Assembly: GCA_947474755.1 (NCBI GenBank) | Contig: CANJJE010000003.1 | Coordinates: forward strand, 62,001-126,000 | From: Burkholderiales bacterium | GTDB lineage: Bacteria; Pseudomonadota; Gammaproteobacteria; Burkholderiales; Burkholderiaceae_C | Length of the DNA: 64,000 bases | Direction: 5' to 3' | In this document: positions 1-6,404 of the stretch, piece by piece | How the letters are laid out: every line of letters starts with the position of its first letter | How positions within the stretch are numbered: position 1 is the stretch's first letter | Program-made: the position numbers and the translations under genes | Notes under the pieces: model-generated | Told to the model about the DNA's origin: nothing | Databases searched by the model: none | What the model saw: the letters and a program-made list of their open reading frames with translations, nothing else

Positions 1-352
1 CGGAGACGGCATCAACGACGCGCCGGCGCTGGCGCAGGCCGATGTCGGCGTGGCGATGGGTACGGGCACGGATGTGGCGATGAACAGCGCGGCAGTGACG
101 CTGGTCAAGGGTGACCTGCGGGGCATCGCGTTGGCGCGCGTGATCTCGCAGCAGACGATCTCGAACATGCAGCAGAACCTGGCGTTTGCCTTCGCCTACA
201 ACGCGCTCGGCGTGCCGCTGGCCGCTGGCGTGCTGTACCCGTTCACCGGCTGGCTGCTGTCGCCGATGCTGGCCGCGCTGGCGATGAGCCTGAGTTCGGT
301 GTCGGTGATCTCGAATGCGCTGCGTCTGCGGGGGGCTCACCTGCGCAAGTGA
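1..352 (+). CDS. copA: Copper-translocating P1B-type ATPase, C-terminal fragment
   Basis: Only the last ~116 residues are in the window; the gene enters from the left edge (reading frame from base 2). The fragment opens with the P-domain motif [20 protein letters not shown], which coordinates Mg2+ and the aspartyl-phosphate in all P-type ATPases. It then has two membrane segments. The first contains YN and the second contains [15 protein letters not shown]; in the P1B-1 subfamily the YN and MxxSS residues form the Cu(I) transport sites. I infer an inner-membrane Cu(I) (or Ag(I)) exporter. The N-terminal metal-binding domains and the DKTGT phosphorylation site lie outside the window, so the exact subtype rests on the last two helices. 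Confidence 0.9.
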   Translation, partial: GDGINDAPALAQADVGVAMGTGTDVAMNSAAVTLVKGDLRGIALARVISQQTISNMQQNLAFAFAYNALGVPLAAGVLYPFTGWLLSPMLAALAMSLSSVSVISNALRLRGAHLRK

Positions 353-440
353 TCGGCGCCGGCCTGCGCTGTTGTGTCGTTCACCGCACAGACGCCAGTG
401 GCTGGCCTGCCTATGGTGTTTCATCGCACCGGAGATGACC

Positions 441-962
441 ATGCAACATCCACGCACCTTGATTGCCGCAGCGGCGGCGGCTCCTGTCGGGGTCTCGAGA
501 CTGGACTCCACCATGGGATGGCGGCCCGCGACGCGGCGCCTTCGCGCAAGGAGCGGCAGGCACACGCTCGACGCCCAGTTCATCAACGTGCTTGCAGCGT
601 TCCGGGGATGCGGTGGCCTCGCTCCCGCTGAAGAAGCCCTGGCCTGGCTGGATGGGGAGGTCGAACAGGGCTTGTCGACGCTGGCCCGGTGGATCGCGCT
701 GCGCGAGGTCGTCAGCCTTGAATGGCAGGCGCAGATCTGGCTGCCGCTGTTCCAGTTCGACCGTCGCGACATGAGCATCTACCCGCAGATGCCACCGGTC
801 ATGGCCGAACTGCGCGGGGTCTTCGATGAGTGGGAGCTGGTGCACTGGTTCGCACGGCCGAACCGAACGCTTGACGGGCTGATCCCGGCCGAGGCGTTCC
901 GGGATGACCCCACGTTGGTGTTGCAGGCCGCGCGCACCGACAGGTGGGCGATCGAGGGCTGA
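441..962 (+). CDS. Hypothetical protein, possible MbcA/ParS/Xre antitoxin-like C-terminal domain
   Basis: A 173-residue soluble protein with no signal peptide. The frame is open further upstream, but ATG 441 has a GGAG six bases before it and is preferred over ATG 435. The N-terminal ~35 residues are Arg-rich and low in conservation features. The C-terminal half has a pattern W-(F)-x-x-PN-x-x-L-x-G-x-x-P-A-E-x-F, followed by ...VLQAARTDRWAIEG. This recalls the toxin-binding domain of Xre/MbcA/ParS antitoxins (DUF2384), which ends helix-PNxxLxGxxPxE-helix. That is a weak resemblance by eye. No RES- or toxin-type partner is adjacent: copA precedes it and a stress protein follows. Function unknown. 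Confidence 0.5.
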   Translation: MQHPRTLIAAAAAAPVGVSRLDSTMGWRPATRRLRARSGRHTLDAQFINVLAAFRGCGGLAPAEEALAWLDGEVEQGLSTLARWIALREVVSLEWQAQIWLPLFQFDRRDMSIYPQMPPVMAELRGVFDEWELVHWFARPNRTLDGLIPAEAFRDDPTLVLQAARTDRWAIEG

Positions 963-1078
963 GCACCTGCGCCTGATCCCGGTGCGCTGTTGTCCTACAG
1001 GCAGCGCACGAATCGTCCGACGGCGCATTCCCTCGAGGCATCGCACGCTTGGAACGCATCCTCGCAGGAGTCGCCACC

Positions 1079-1129
1079 ATGGGCATTCTGACCAGCGACC
1101 TGTTCAACTTCATCTGGAGCGCATCATGA
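1079..1129 (+). CDS. Possible 16-residue leader peptide ahead of the stress protein
   Basis: A 16-codon frame (MGILTSDLFNFIWSAS) starts at ATG 1079, eight bases after a good CAGGAG ribosome site (1065-1070). It ends with a TGA that shares ATGA with the ATG of the next gene at 1126. That arrangement fits translational coupling. The peptide is hydrophobic in its middle and shows no known motif. It is too short to judge by coding statistics, so it may be chance. Confidence 0.3.
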   Translation: MGILTSDLFNFIWSAS

Positions 1130-1623
1130 AAATCCAACCCCAAACCAATGCCGAGCGGCAGAAGCTGGCGACCCTGATCCAGCCGATGGACAGCGTGGCG
1201 ATGTTGACCAGCCAGAATGCCGAGGGCGCGCTGGTCAGTCGGCCGATGGCTCCGCTGGAAATGGATGCCCAGGGCGCCATCTGGTTCTTCACCGATCGCA
1301 ACTCGGCCAAGGTCGAGCAACTGCGTACGCTGAACCTGAGTTTCTCGGACGCCGAACGCGGCACCTATGTCTCGCTGTGCGGACACGGTGATCTGGAGAC
1401 CGACCGCAGCCACATCAAGCGCCTGTGGACGCCGCTGGCACGTCCCTGGTTTCCCGACGGCACCGATTCCGAGAATCTGGCGCTGCTCAAGTTCACGCCG
1501 AGCGCAGCAGAGTACTGGGACGCCGTCGACACGAAGATGGTGCATCTGTTCGCGACAGCGGTGTCGGTGATCGCGGCCCGGCCGATCGGCATGGGAGAGC
1601 ACGGCCGCATCGGCCAGCTTTGA
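1126..1623 (+). CDS. General stress protein, pyridoxamine 5'-phosphate oxidase-like FMN-binding split barrel
   Basis: A 165-residue protein related to the 'general stress protein 26' group (Pyrid_ox_like family). These are small split-barrel flavin-binding proteins; their substrates are unknown. Recognisable stretches are VAMLTSQNAEGALVSRPMAP near residues 25-44 (first barrel strands), GAIWFFTDRNSAKVEQL near 50-66, and the basic segment HIKRLWTPLARPWFPDG, typical of this group. Length matches the family. The start is ATG 1126, with GGAG at 1116-1119; an upstream extension of the frame has no such signal. A short leader frame overlaps its start codon. Role in stress is inferred from the family name only. 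Confidence 0.85.
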   Translation: MKIQPQTNAERQKLATLIQPMDSVAMLTSQNAEGALVSRPMAPLEMDAQGAIWFFTDRNSAKVEQLRTLNLSFSDAERGTYVSLCGHGDLETDRSHIKRLWTPLARPWFPDGTDSENLALLKFTPSAAEYWDAVDTKMVHLFATAVSVIAARPIGMGEHGRIGQL

Positions 1624-1634
1624 TCGCAGCGCGA

Positions 1635-1654
1635 TGAGCCCCGCCAGGGGCTCA
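1635..1654. other. Perfect 8-bp hairpin between stress-protein gene and fumC
   Basis: TGAGCCCC and GGGGCTCA pair perfectly around a GCCA loop, twelve bases after the stop of the stress-protein gene. There is no T-tract, so it is at best a weak or factor-dependent terminator, or a transcript-stabilising stem. Confidence 0.35.
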
Positions 1655-1670
1655 GCCGAGTATCTCGGTC

Positions 1671-3092
1671 ATGAACGATCCAGCTCGACACACCCGCACC
1701 GAATCCGACAGCTTCGGTGCCATCGAGGTGCCCGCCGACGCGCTGTGGGGCGCGCAGACCGAACGCAGCCTGCACTTCTTCGCGATCGGCGAGCAGCGCA
1801 TGCCGCTGGCGGTGATTCACGCGATCGCCTGGTTCAAGTGGGCAGGTGCCCGAGTCAACGGCGAGCTGGGCCTGCTCAGTGCAGCGCGCGCCCAGGCGAT
1901 CGCCGATGCCGCGCTGCGGGTGGCCGAAGGCGAGTTCGACGCCCAGTTTCCGCTGTCGGTGTGGCAGACCGGATCGGGCACGCAAAGCCACATGAATGTC
2001 AACGAAGTGGTGGCGCATCTGGCCTCGCGCGCGATGGTTGGCGACGACATGTCGGGTGCAACGGTCGTGCCCATCCACCCGAATGACGATGTCAATCTGG
2101 GGCAGTCGTCGAACGATGTGTTCCCGAGCGCCATGCACCTCGCGGTGCTGCTGGAGGCGCGCAACCGGCTGTGGCCCGCGCTGACCGAACTGCGCAAGGC
2201 GTTGGCGGCCAAGGCGCTCGCCTTTGCCTCGGTGCTGAAGATCGGACGCACCCACCTGCAGGACGCGACACCGGTCACGCTCGGCCAGGAGCTCGGCGGC
2301 TACGAGGCACAGCTCGCGTCGTGCCAGGAGTCGCTGCGGCATGCGCTGGTGGCAGTGCATGCGCTGGCGATCGGTGGCACGGCGGTGGGCACGGGTCTGA
2401 ACACCCACCCCGAGTTCGGTTCACGCGTCGCCGCCACGCTGGCGCGGCAGTTCGATCTGCCGCTGTCGCAGGCGGACAACCTCTTCGCCGCGATGGCTGG
2501 TCATGAAGCGCTGGTTGCTTTCCACGGCGCGCTGAAGATGCTGGCCGTCGCGCTGACCAAGGTCGGCAACGACATCCGCCTCATGGGCAGCGGACCGCGC
2601 GCCGGCCTGGGTGAATTGCGCCTGCCCGAGAACGAACCCGGCAGCTCGATCATGCCGGGCAAGATCAACCCGACCCAGGTCGAGGCGCTGACGATGGTCT
2701 GCGCACAGGTGATGGGCCACGACGTGGCGATCGGTGTCGCGGCGAGCCAGGGGCAGTTCGAGCTGAACGTCTACAAACCCTTGATTGCTCTGGACGTGCT
2801 CGACAGCCTGCGCCTGCTGGCCGACGCGATGCACAGCTTCGACCGCCATTGCGTCGCGGGGCTGGTGGCCAACTCGGCCCGCATCGAGCAGCTGCTGCAA
2901 GGCTCGCTGATGCTGGTCACCGCACTGACGCCACACATCGGCTACGACAGCGCCGCACGGATCGCCAGGTGCGCACATGACCACGGCACCACGCTGCGCG
3001 AGGCCGCTCTGGCACTGGGCGCGGTGACGGCCGAGCAGTTCGACGAGTGGGTCGATCCGCGAAGGATGCAAAGCGCATCACCTGGCCACTGA
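1671..3092 (+). CDS. fumC: Class II fumarate hydratase
   Basis: Converts fumarate to L-malate in the TCA cycle; the class II enzyme is iron-independent and works as a cytosolic homotetramer. The 473-residue protein carries the superfamily signature GSSIMPGKINPTQ at about residues 323-335, with the flexible loop Ser that acts as catalytic base. GRTHLQDATPVTLGQE lies near residue 192 and contains the second conserved His. The early GAIEVPADALWGAQTERSL segment is also characteristic of FumC. Start at ATG 1671; no overlap with its neighbours. The C-terminus ends in a ~15-residue tail that looks unconserved. Confidence 0.97.
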   Translation: MNDPARHTRTESDSFGAIEVPADALWGAQTERSLHFFAIGEQRMPLAVIHAIAWFKWAGARVNGELGLLSAARAQAIADAALRVAEGEFDAQFPLSVWQTGSGTQSHMNVNEVVAHLASRAMVGDDMSGATVVPIHPNDDVNLGQSSNDVFPSAMHLAVLLEARNRLWPALTELRKALAAKALAFASVLKIGRTHLQDATPVTLGQELGGYEAQLASCQESLRHALVAVHALAIGGTAVGTGLNTHPEFGSRVAATLARQFDLPLSQADNLFAAMAGHEALVAFHGALKMLAVALTKVGNDIRLMGSGPRAGLGELRLPENEPGSSIMPGKINPTQVEALTMVCAQVMGHDVAIGVAASQGQFELNVYKPLIALDVLDSLRLLADAMHSFDRHCVAGLVANSARIEQLLQGSLMLVTALTPHIGYDSAARIARCAHDHGTTLREAALALGAVTAEQFDEWVDPRRMQSASPGH

Positions 3093-3195
3093 ATGCTTGC
3101 TTGTGTTCGCCAGCGCACCGAGTGGCCAGGCGCGAACGCCTACGCTGGACCTTGCTGTCTTTCCCCTTTCTCTCCTTCACTTCGACAGGACCCTC

Positions 3196-3390
3196 ATGAA
3201 TCACGCAACGATGTTCGCCGCCCTGGTGGTGGTCGCCAGCTTGTCCGCCTGCCAGAAGCCGGAGCCGGTCAACGTGCCGCCCGCGACGGTGGGTGAGCCC
3301 GGGCCGGCTGGATCGCAGGGCAGCACCGGCAAGCCCGGCGATGCAGGCACAGCGGGCGGGGCGCCTGCCGCGTCCTCGTCTTCCAACTGA
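3196..3390 (+). CDS. Small lipoprotein with collagen-like Gly-x-x triplets
   Basis: A 64-residue protein. An N-terminal hydrophobic segment ends in the lipobox LSAC (Cys19), so it should be processed by signal peptidase II and lipid-anchored. After a short Pro/Glu stretch it has about seven consecutive Gly-x-x triplets (GEPGPAGSQGSTGKPGDAG), then a Ser/Ala tail. The start chosen is ATG 3196, which gives a proper lipoprotein signal peptide; an upstream in-frame ATG at 3097 would bury it. Function unknown. The triplet tract could form a short collagen-like helix or simply be a flexible spacer. Confidence 0.65.
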   Translation: MNHATMFAALVVVASLSACQKPEPVNVPPATVGEPGPAGSQGSTGKPGDAGTAGGAPAASSSSN

Positions 3391-3418
3391 GTTCGTTGAA
3401 CCCGACAAGGAGATCGTC

Positions 3419-3577
3419 ATGAGTCTTGGAACCATTCTGTTGATCGTGCTGATCCTGATGCTGGTCGGCGCCTTTCCGAGCTGGCCGCACAGCAGCAGCT
3501 GGGGCTATGGGCCCAGCGGCGCGCTGGGCCTGGTCGTCATCGTCGTGCTGGTGCTGCTGCTCACCGGGCGTTTGTGA
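3419..3577 (+). CDS. DUF3309 family small membrane protein
   Basis: A 52-residue protein of two hydrophobic helices separated by the loop FPSWPHSSSWGYGPSG. The order MSLGTILLIVLILMLVGA-FPSWPHSSSWGYGPSG-helix is the DUF3309 signature. The family is widespread in proteobacteria, often beside stress or envelope genes; no biochemical role is known. A clear AAGGAG ribosome site lies just upstream of ATG 3419. It sits between the collagen-like lipoprotein and the DUF2177 gene, and all three may be co-transcribed. Confidence 0.85.
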   Translation: MSLGTILLIVLILMLVGAFPSWPHSSSWGYGPSGALGLVVIVVLVLLLTGRL

Positions 3578-3619
3578 GTTCTGCGTGATCGGCACGATCT
3601 CGCCGACAGGTGTGAAACC

Positions 3620-4021
3620 ATGAACAAGTACCTGTCGGCCTATCTCGCCACCGCTGTCGTGATGATTGCCCTCGACATGCTGTGGCTTGGCGTGATCGCG
3701 AAGCCGCTGTACCAGCAAGGCCTGGGTCACCTGATGGCCGAGCGCCCGAATCTTGTCGCGGCGGCAGCGTTCTATGTGCTGTACACGTTCGGCTTGCTGC
3801 TGTTCTCGATCGTGCCGAACGCTGTCGATGCCGGCTGGCTGAAGACCACGACGACTGCGGCGATGTTCGGCCTGATCGCCTACGCCACCTACGACCTGAG
3901 CAATCTCGCGACGCTGAAGGACTGGCCGGTCATGCTGTCACTGATCGACATGGCCTGGGGCGCGACGATCAGTGCCGTGTCTGCCACAGCAGGGCGCATC
4001 GCGTGGGATCGCTTTGCCTGA
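3620..4021 (+). CDS. DUF2177 family inner-membrane protein
   Basis: A 133-residue protein with four predicted membrane helices. The opening MNKYLSAYLATAVVMIALDMLWLGVIAKPLY and the later TYDLSNLATLKDWP and DMAWGATISAVSA stretches are the conserved features of DUF2177. Those acidic and polar residues inside helices (Asp20, Trp22, the DLSN and DMAWG motifs) suggest a small-molecule or photochemical function, but none has been shown. It lies 42 bases after the DUF3309 gene on the same strand. Confidence 0.88.
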   Translation: MNKYLSAYLATAVVMIALDMLWLGVIAKPLYQQGLGHLMAERPNLVAAAAFYVLYTFGLLLFSIVPNAVDAGWLKTTTTAAMFGLIAYATYDLSNLATLKDWPVMLSLIDMAWGATISAVSATAGRIAWDRFA

Positions 4022-4156
4022 GATGGGCGGCAACAACTCCCAACGGTTCCTGTAGGACAGCAACTACCACGCAAGACGCGATGCACCGGCAGGCGCCGGT
4101 CTCATGCGGGTTCACAGTGCATGCATCGCAACGCAATGAACCTCACAAGGAAAACC

Positions 4157-4696
4157 ATGAACACCACTTTCGCCCTCAAGACGACTTTGCTTGCCGTTGC
4201 CCTCGCAGTGATGCCGCTCGCCCATTCTGCCGCGATGACCAAGGCCGACAAGATTCGAATCACGGCCGAATACAAGGCCGACAAGGCCGCATGCGGATCG
4301 TTGGCTGGCAACGCGAACGACATCTGCGTCGAACGGGCCAAGGGCAAGGAAAAGCTTGCACTGGCCCAGCTGGAATATGCTTACACAGGCAAGGCCGAAG
4401 ACCATAACAAGATCATGAAGGCCAAGGCTGAAGTCGACTACGCCATCGCCAAGGAAAAGTGCGATGACTTGGCCGGCAATCCCAAGGACGTTTGCGTGGA
4501 GGAAGCACAGGCAGCCGAGACGAAGGCGCTGGCCGATGCCAAGCTCGACAAGAAGGTTGGCGATGCGCAGACCGAAGCGGCGGACGACAAGCGCGATGCC
4601 GCGTACAAGGTTGCCGCCGAGAAGTGCGACGCGCTGGCTGGCGATGCCAAGACCAGTTGCATGTCGGCGGCCAAGCTGAAGTTCGGCAAGAACTGA
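4157..4696 (+). CDS. Periplasmic protein with three Cys-pair repeats
   Basis: A 179-residue exported protein. A typical Sec signal peptide ends at about residue 25 (AHSA-AM). The mature part is highly charged, Lys/Ala/Glu-rich and probably all-helical. It holds three repeats of the pattern C-x-x-L-A-G-(N/D)-x-x-x-x-C, about 54-60 residues apart: CGSLAGNANDIC, CDDLAGNPKDVC and CDALAGDAKTSC. Each pair could form a disulfide joining two helices. The start ATG 4157 has AAGGA just upstream. Similar unnamed proteins occur in Burkholderiales; no function is assigned. An ordinary helical stress-response or metal-related role is possible but unproven. Confidence 0.7.
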   Translation: MNTTFALKTTLLAVALAVMPLAHSAAMTKADKIRITAEYKADKAACGSLAGNANDICVERAKGKEKLALAQLEYAYTGKAEDHNKIMKAKAEVDYAIAKEKCDDLAGNPKDVCVEEAQAAETKALADAKLDKKVGDAQTEAADDKRDAAYKVAAEKCDALAGDAKTSCMSAAKLKFGKN

Positions 4697-4817
4697 ATCC
4701 GGGGCTCCCTCGATTTACTGTTCTTCAATACAGCTGGTTCGGTTCGTATTTATGTAATTTACAGAACGTAACTCCGAACGCATCATCCGCTCCAGATTTT
4801 CTGAAGAGGGTTTTGCG
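4697..4817 (+). promoter_or_regulatory. AT-rich leader of the dabBA operon, possible regulator site
   Basis: This 121-base gap is distinctly more AT-rich than its surroundings, which is usual for a promoter region. Around 4747-4765 lies a run with the near-palindrome GTAATTTAC, resembling the T-N11-A core bound by LysR-type regulators such as CbbR. A -10-like TATGTA is at 4751, but I see no good -35. The ribosome site GAAGAGGG is at 4803-4810. No regulator gene is adjacent in the window. Confidence 0.35.
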
Positions 4818-6383
4818 ATGGGTCTCCCCGATGTTCTGTTCTCGGCCAGCGCGCTGGCGCCAGTCGCCCTGATGCTGGTGGCAGCGCTTTTGCCATGGTT
4901 GCGCAGTGCCTCTGTCACAGGGCTTTGGCGCGCGTTCCTTGCCTTGTCCGCCATCGCTCTGCTGGCCACCGGTGCCATGGCCGTGGCGGGCTCTGGCAGC
5001 GTACGCCTGCCCGCAGCGCTGCATGCCTCACCGCTGAGCATCGGCCTGGCCCTGCTCGTGCAATTGCTGGGCACGGTCATCGCTGCGTTTTCAGCGCGGT
5101 ACCTGGAGGGGGAAGCGGGGCAACGGCGGTATGTGTCGGCGCTGTCGGGCGTGCTGGCCGCTGTGCATCTGCTGCTGCTGGCGGATCACTGGGTGGTCCT
5201 GATCATGGCCTGGGCGCTGGTCGGCGTGGCACTGCAGCAACTGCTGTGCTTCTACCCCGATCGCGCCTTCGCCCGACTGGCGGCGCACAAGAAGCGGATT
5301 GCCGACCGCATCGCCGATGCATTGCTGATCGGCGCCGCCGCCTTGGCCTGGCACGAGGTGGGCAGCGGCTCATTTTCTGACCTCTGGACGCACTTGGACC
5401 GCGAGGGCATGTCCACCGCCTTGCAGTTCAGCGCTGTGGGGCTGGTGCTGGCCGTCATTCTGCGCACCGCGCTGCTGCCGGTGCATGGCTGGCTGATTCA
5501 GGTCATGGAAGCACCAACCCCCGTGTCCGCCCTGCTGCATGCCGGCGTGGTCAATCTGGGCGGCTTCGTGCTGATCCGCTTTGCGCCCCTGCTGGAACAG
5601 GCGATGCCGGCGCGCACGCTGCTGGTGGTTTTCGGTCTGGTCTCCGCCGTACTGGCAGGCATGGTGATGCTGACCCGGATCAGCATCAAGGTCCGATTGG
5701 CATGGTCCACGGTGGCCCAGATGGGTTTCATGCTGCTCGAATGCGGGCTCGGTCTCTACACCCTCGCAGCCCTGCATCTGATCGGGCATTCGCTCTACAA
5801 GGCGCACGCGTTCCTGTCGGCGTCGACGGTTGTGCGTCAGACTCGTCTGCAGGCGATGCACGGCCCGGCGTCACCCCTGGCAGCCAGTCTGCTGATCGCC
5901 CCGGCCCTTGCCATCCCGTCGGTGCTGCTGGTTCAGTGGATTTCGGGCCACACCGCCTGGCCCTGGTGGTGGAGCGCCGTTCTGGGGCTGGCCTGGGCGC
6001 CGTTGCTGTGGCTTCCCGCCGCGCGCTCCGGCCTTCGGACGGTTGCCTGGCAGGTGGCCATCGGCGTACTGATGGTGGTGGGCCTCACTGGCGCTGCGCT
6101 GCTGGCCCACGCAGTGCCGCTCGGCATCCAGGACACGCCCCATCACGCGCTCGGCATGGTCGCATTGCTGGGCATGGCGGCGCTTTACCTCTGCCTGGTG
6201 GCTCTGCAACTGCGGCCGCAGGCGCTGCGCACCTGGCGACGCTGGAGTTATGCGGGGTTCTATGTGGACGAGGTCTACACGCGGCTGGCCCTGCAGCTCT
6301 GGCCAGCCCGCTGGGCCCCCGAGGCCTTCAAGGAGGCTGGCCCCAGACCCGCCGCAACACTGGCGCCTGACGCCCCGCGATGA
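4818..6383 (+). CDS. dabB: DabB, proton-conducting membrane subunit of the DAB inorganic carbon transporter
   Basis: A 521-residue polytopic membrane protein of the NuoL/MrpA proton-conducting transporter family. Conserved stretches include ADHWVVLIMAWALVGVAL, the helix-break motif LPVHGWLIQVMEAPTPVSAL (residues ~217-236) and LLHAGVVNLGGFVLIRFAPL. The pairing with the next gene, a DUF2309/DabA protein, identifies it as DabB rather than a complex I subunit: no nuo or mrp genes are nearby. In Halothiobacillus DabAB accumulates inorganic carbon, and DabB is thought to supply the cation gradient that drives CO2 hydration by DabA. It is the first gene of the operon; dabA starts 21 bases after its stop. 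Confidence 0.9.
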   Translation: MGLPDVLFSASALAPVALMLVAALLPWLRSASVTGLWRAFLALSAIALLATGAMAVAGSGSVRLPAALHASPLSIGLALLVQLLGTVIAAFSARYLEGEAGQRRYVSALSGVLAAVHLLLLADHWVVLIMAWALVGVALQQLLCFYPDRAFARLAAHKKRIADRIADALLIGAAALAWHEVGSGSFSDLWTHLDREGMSTALQFSAVGLVLAVILRTALLPVHGWLIQVMEAPTPVSALLHAGVVNLGGFVLIRFAPLLEQAMPARTLLVVFGLVSAVLAGMVMLTRISIKVRLAWSTVAQMGFMLLECGLGLYTLAALHLIGHSLYKAHAFLSASTVVRQTRLQAMHGPASPLAASLLIAPALAIPSVLLVQWISGHTAWPWWWSAVLGLAWAPLLWLPAARSGLRTVAWQVAIGVLMVVGLTGAALLAHAVPLGIQDTPHHALGMVALLGMAALYLCLVALQLRPQALRTWRRWSYAGFYVDEVYTRLALQLWPARWAPEAFKEAGPRPAATLAPDAPR

Positions 6384-6404
6384 ACCGACAGCCTGGAGAA
6401 CACC

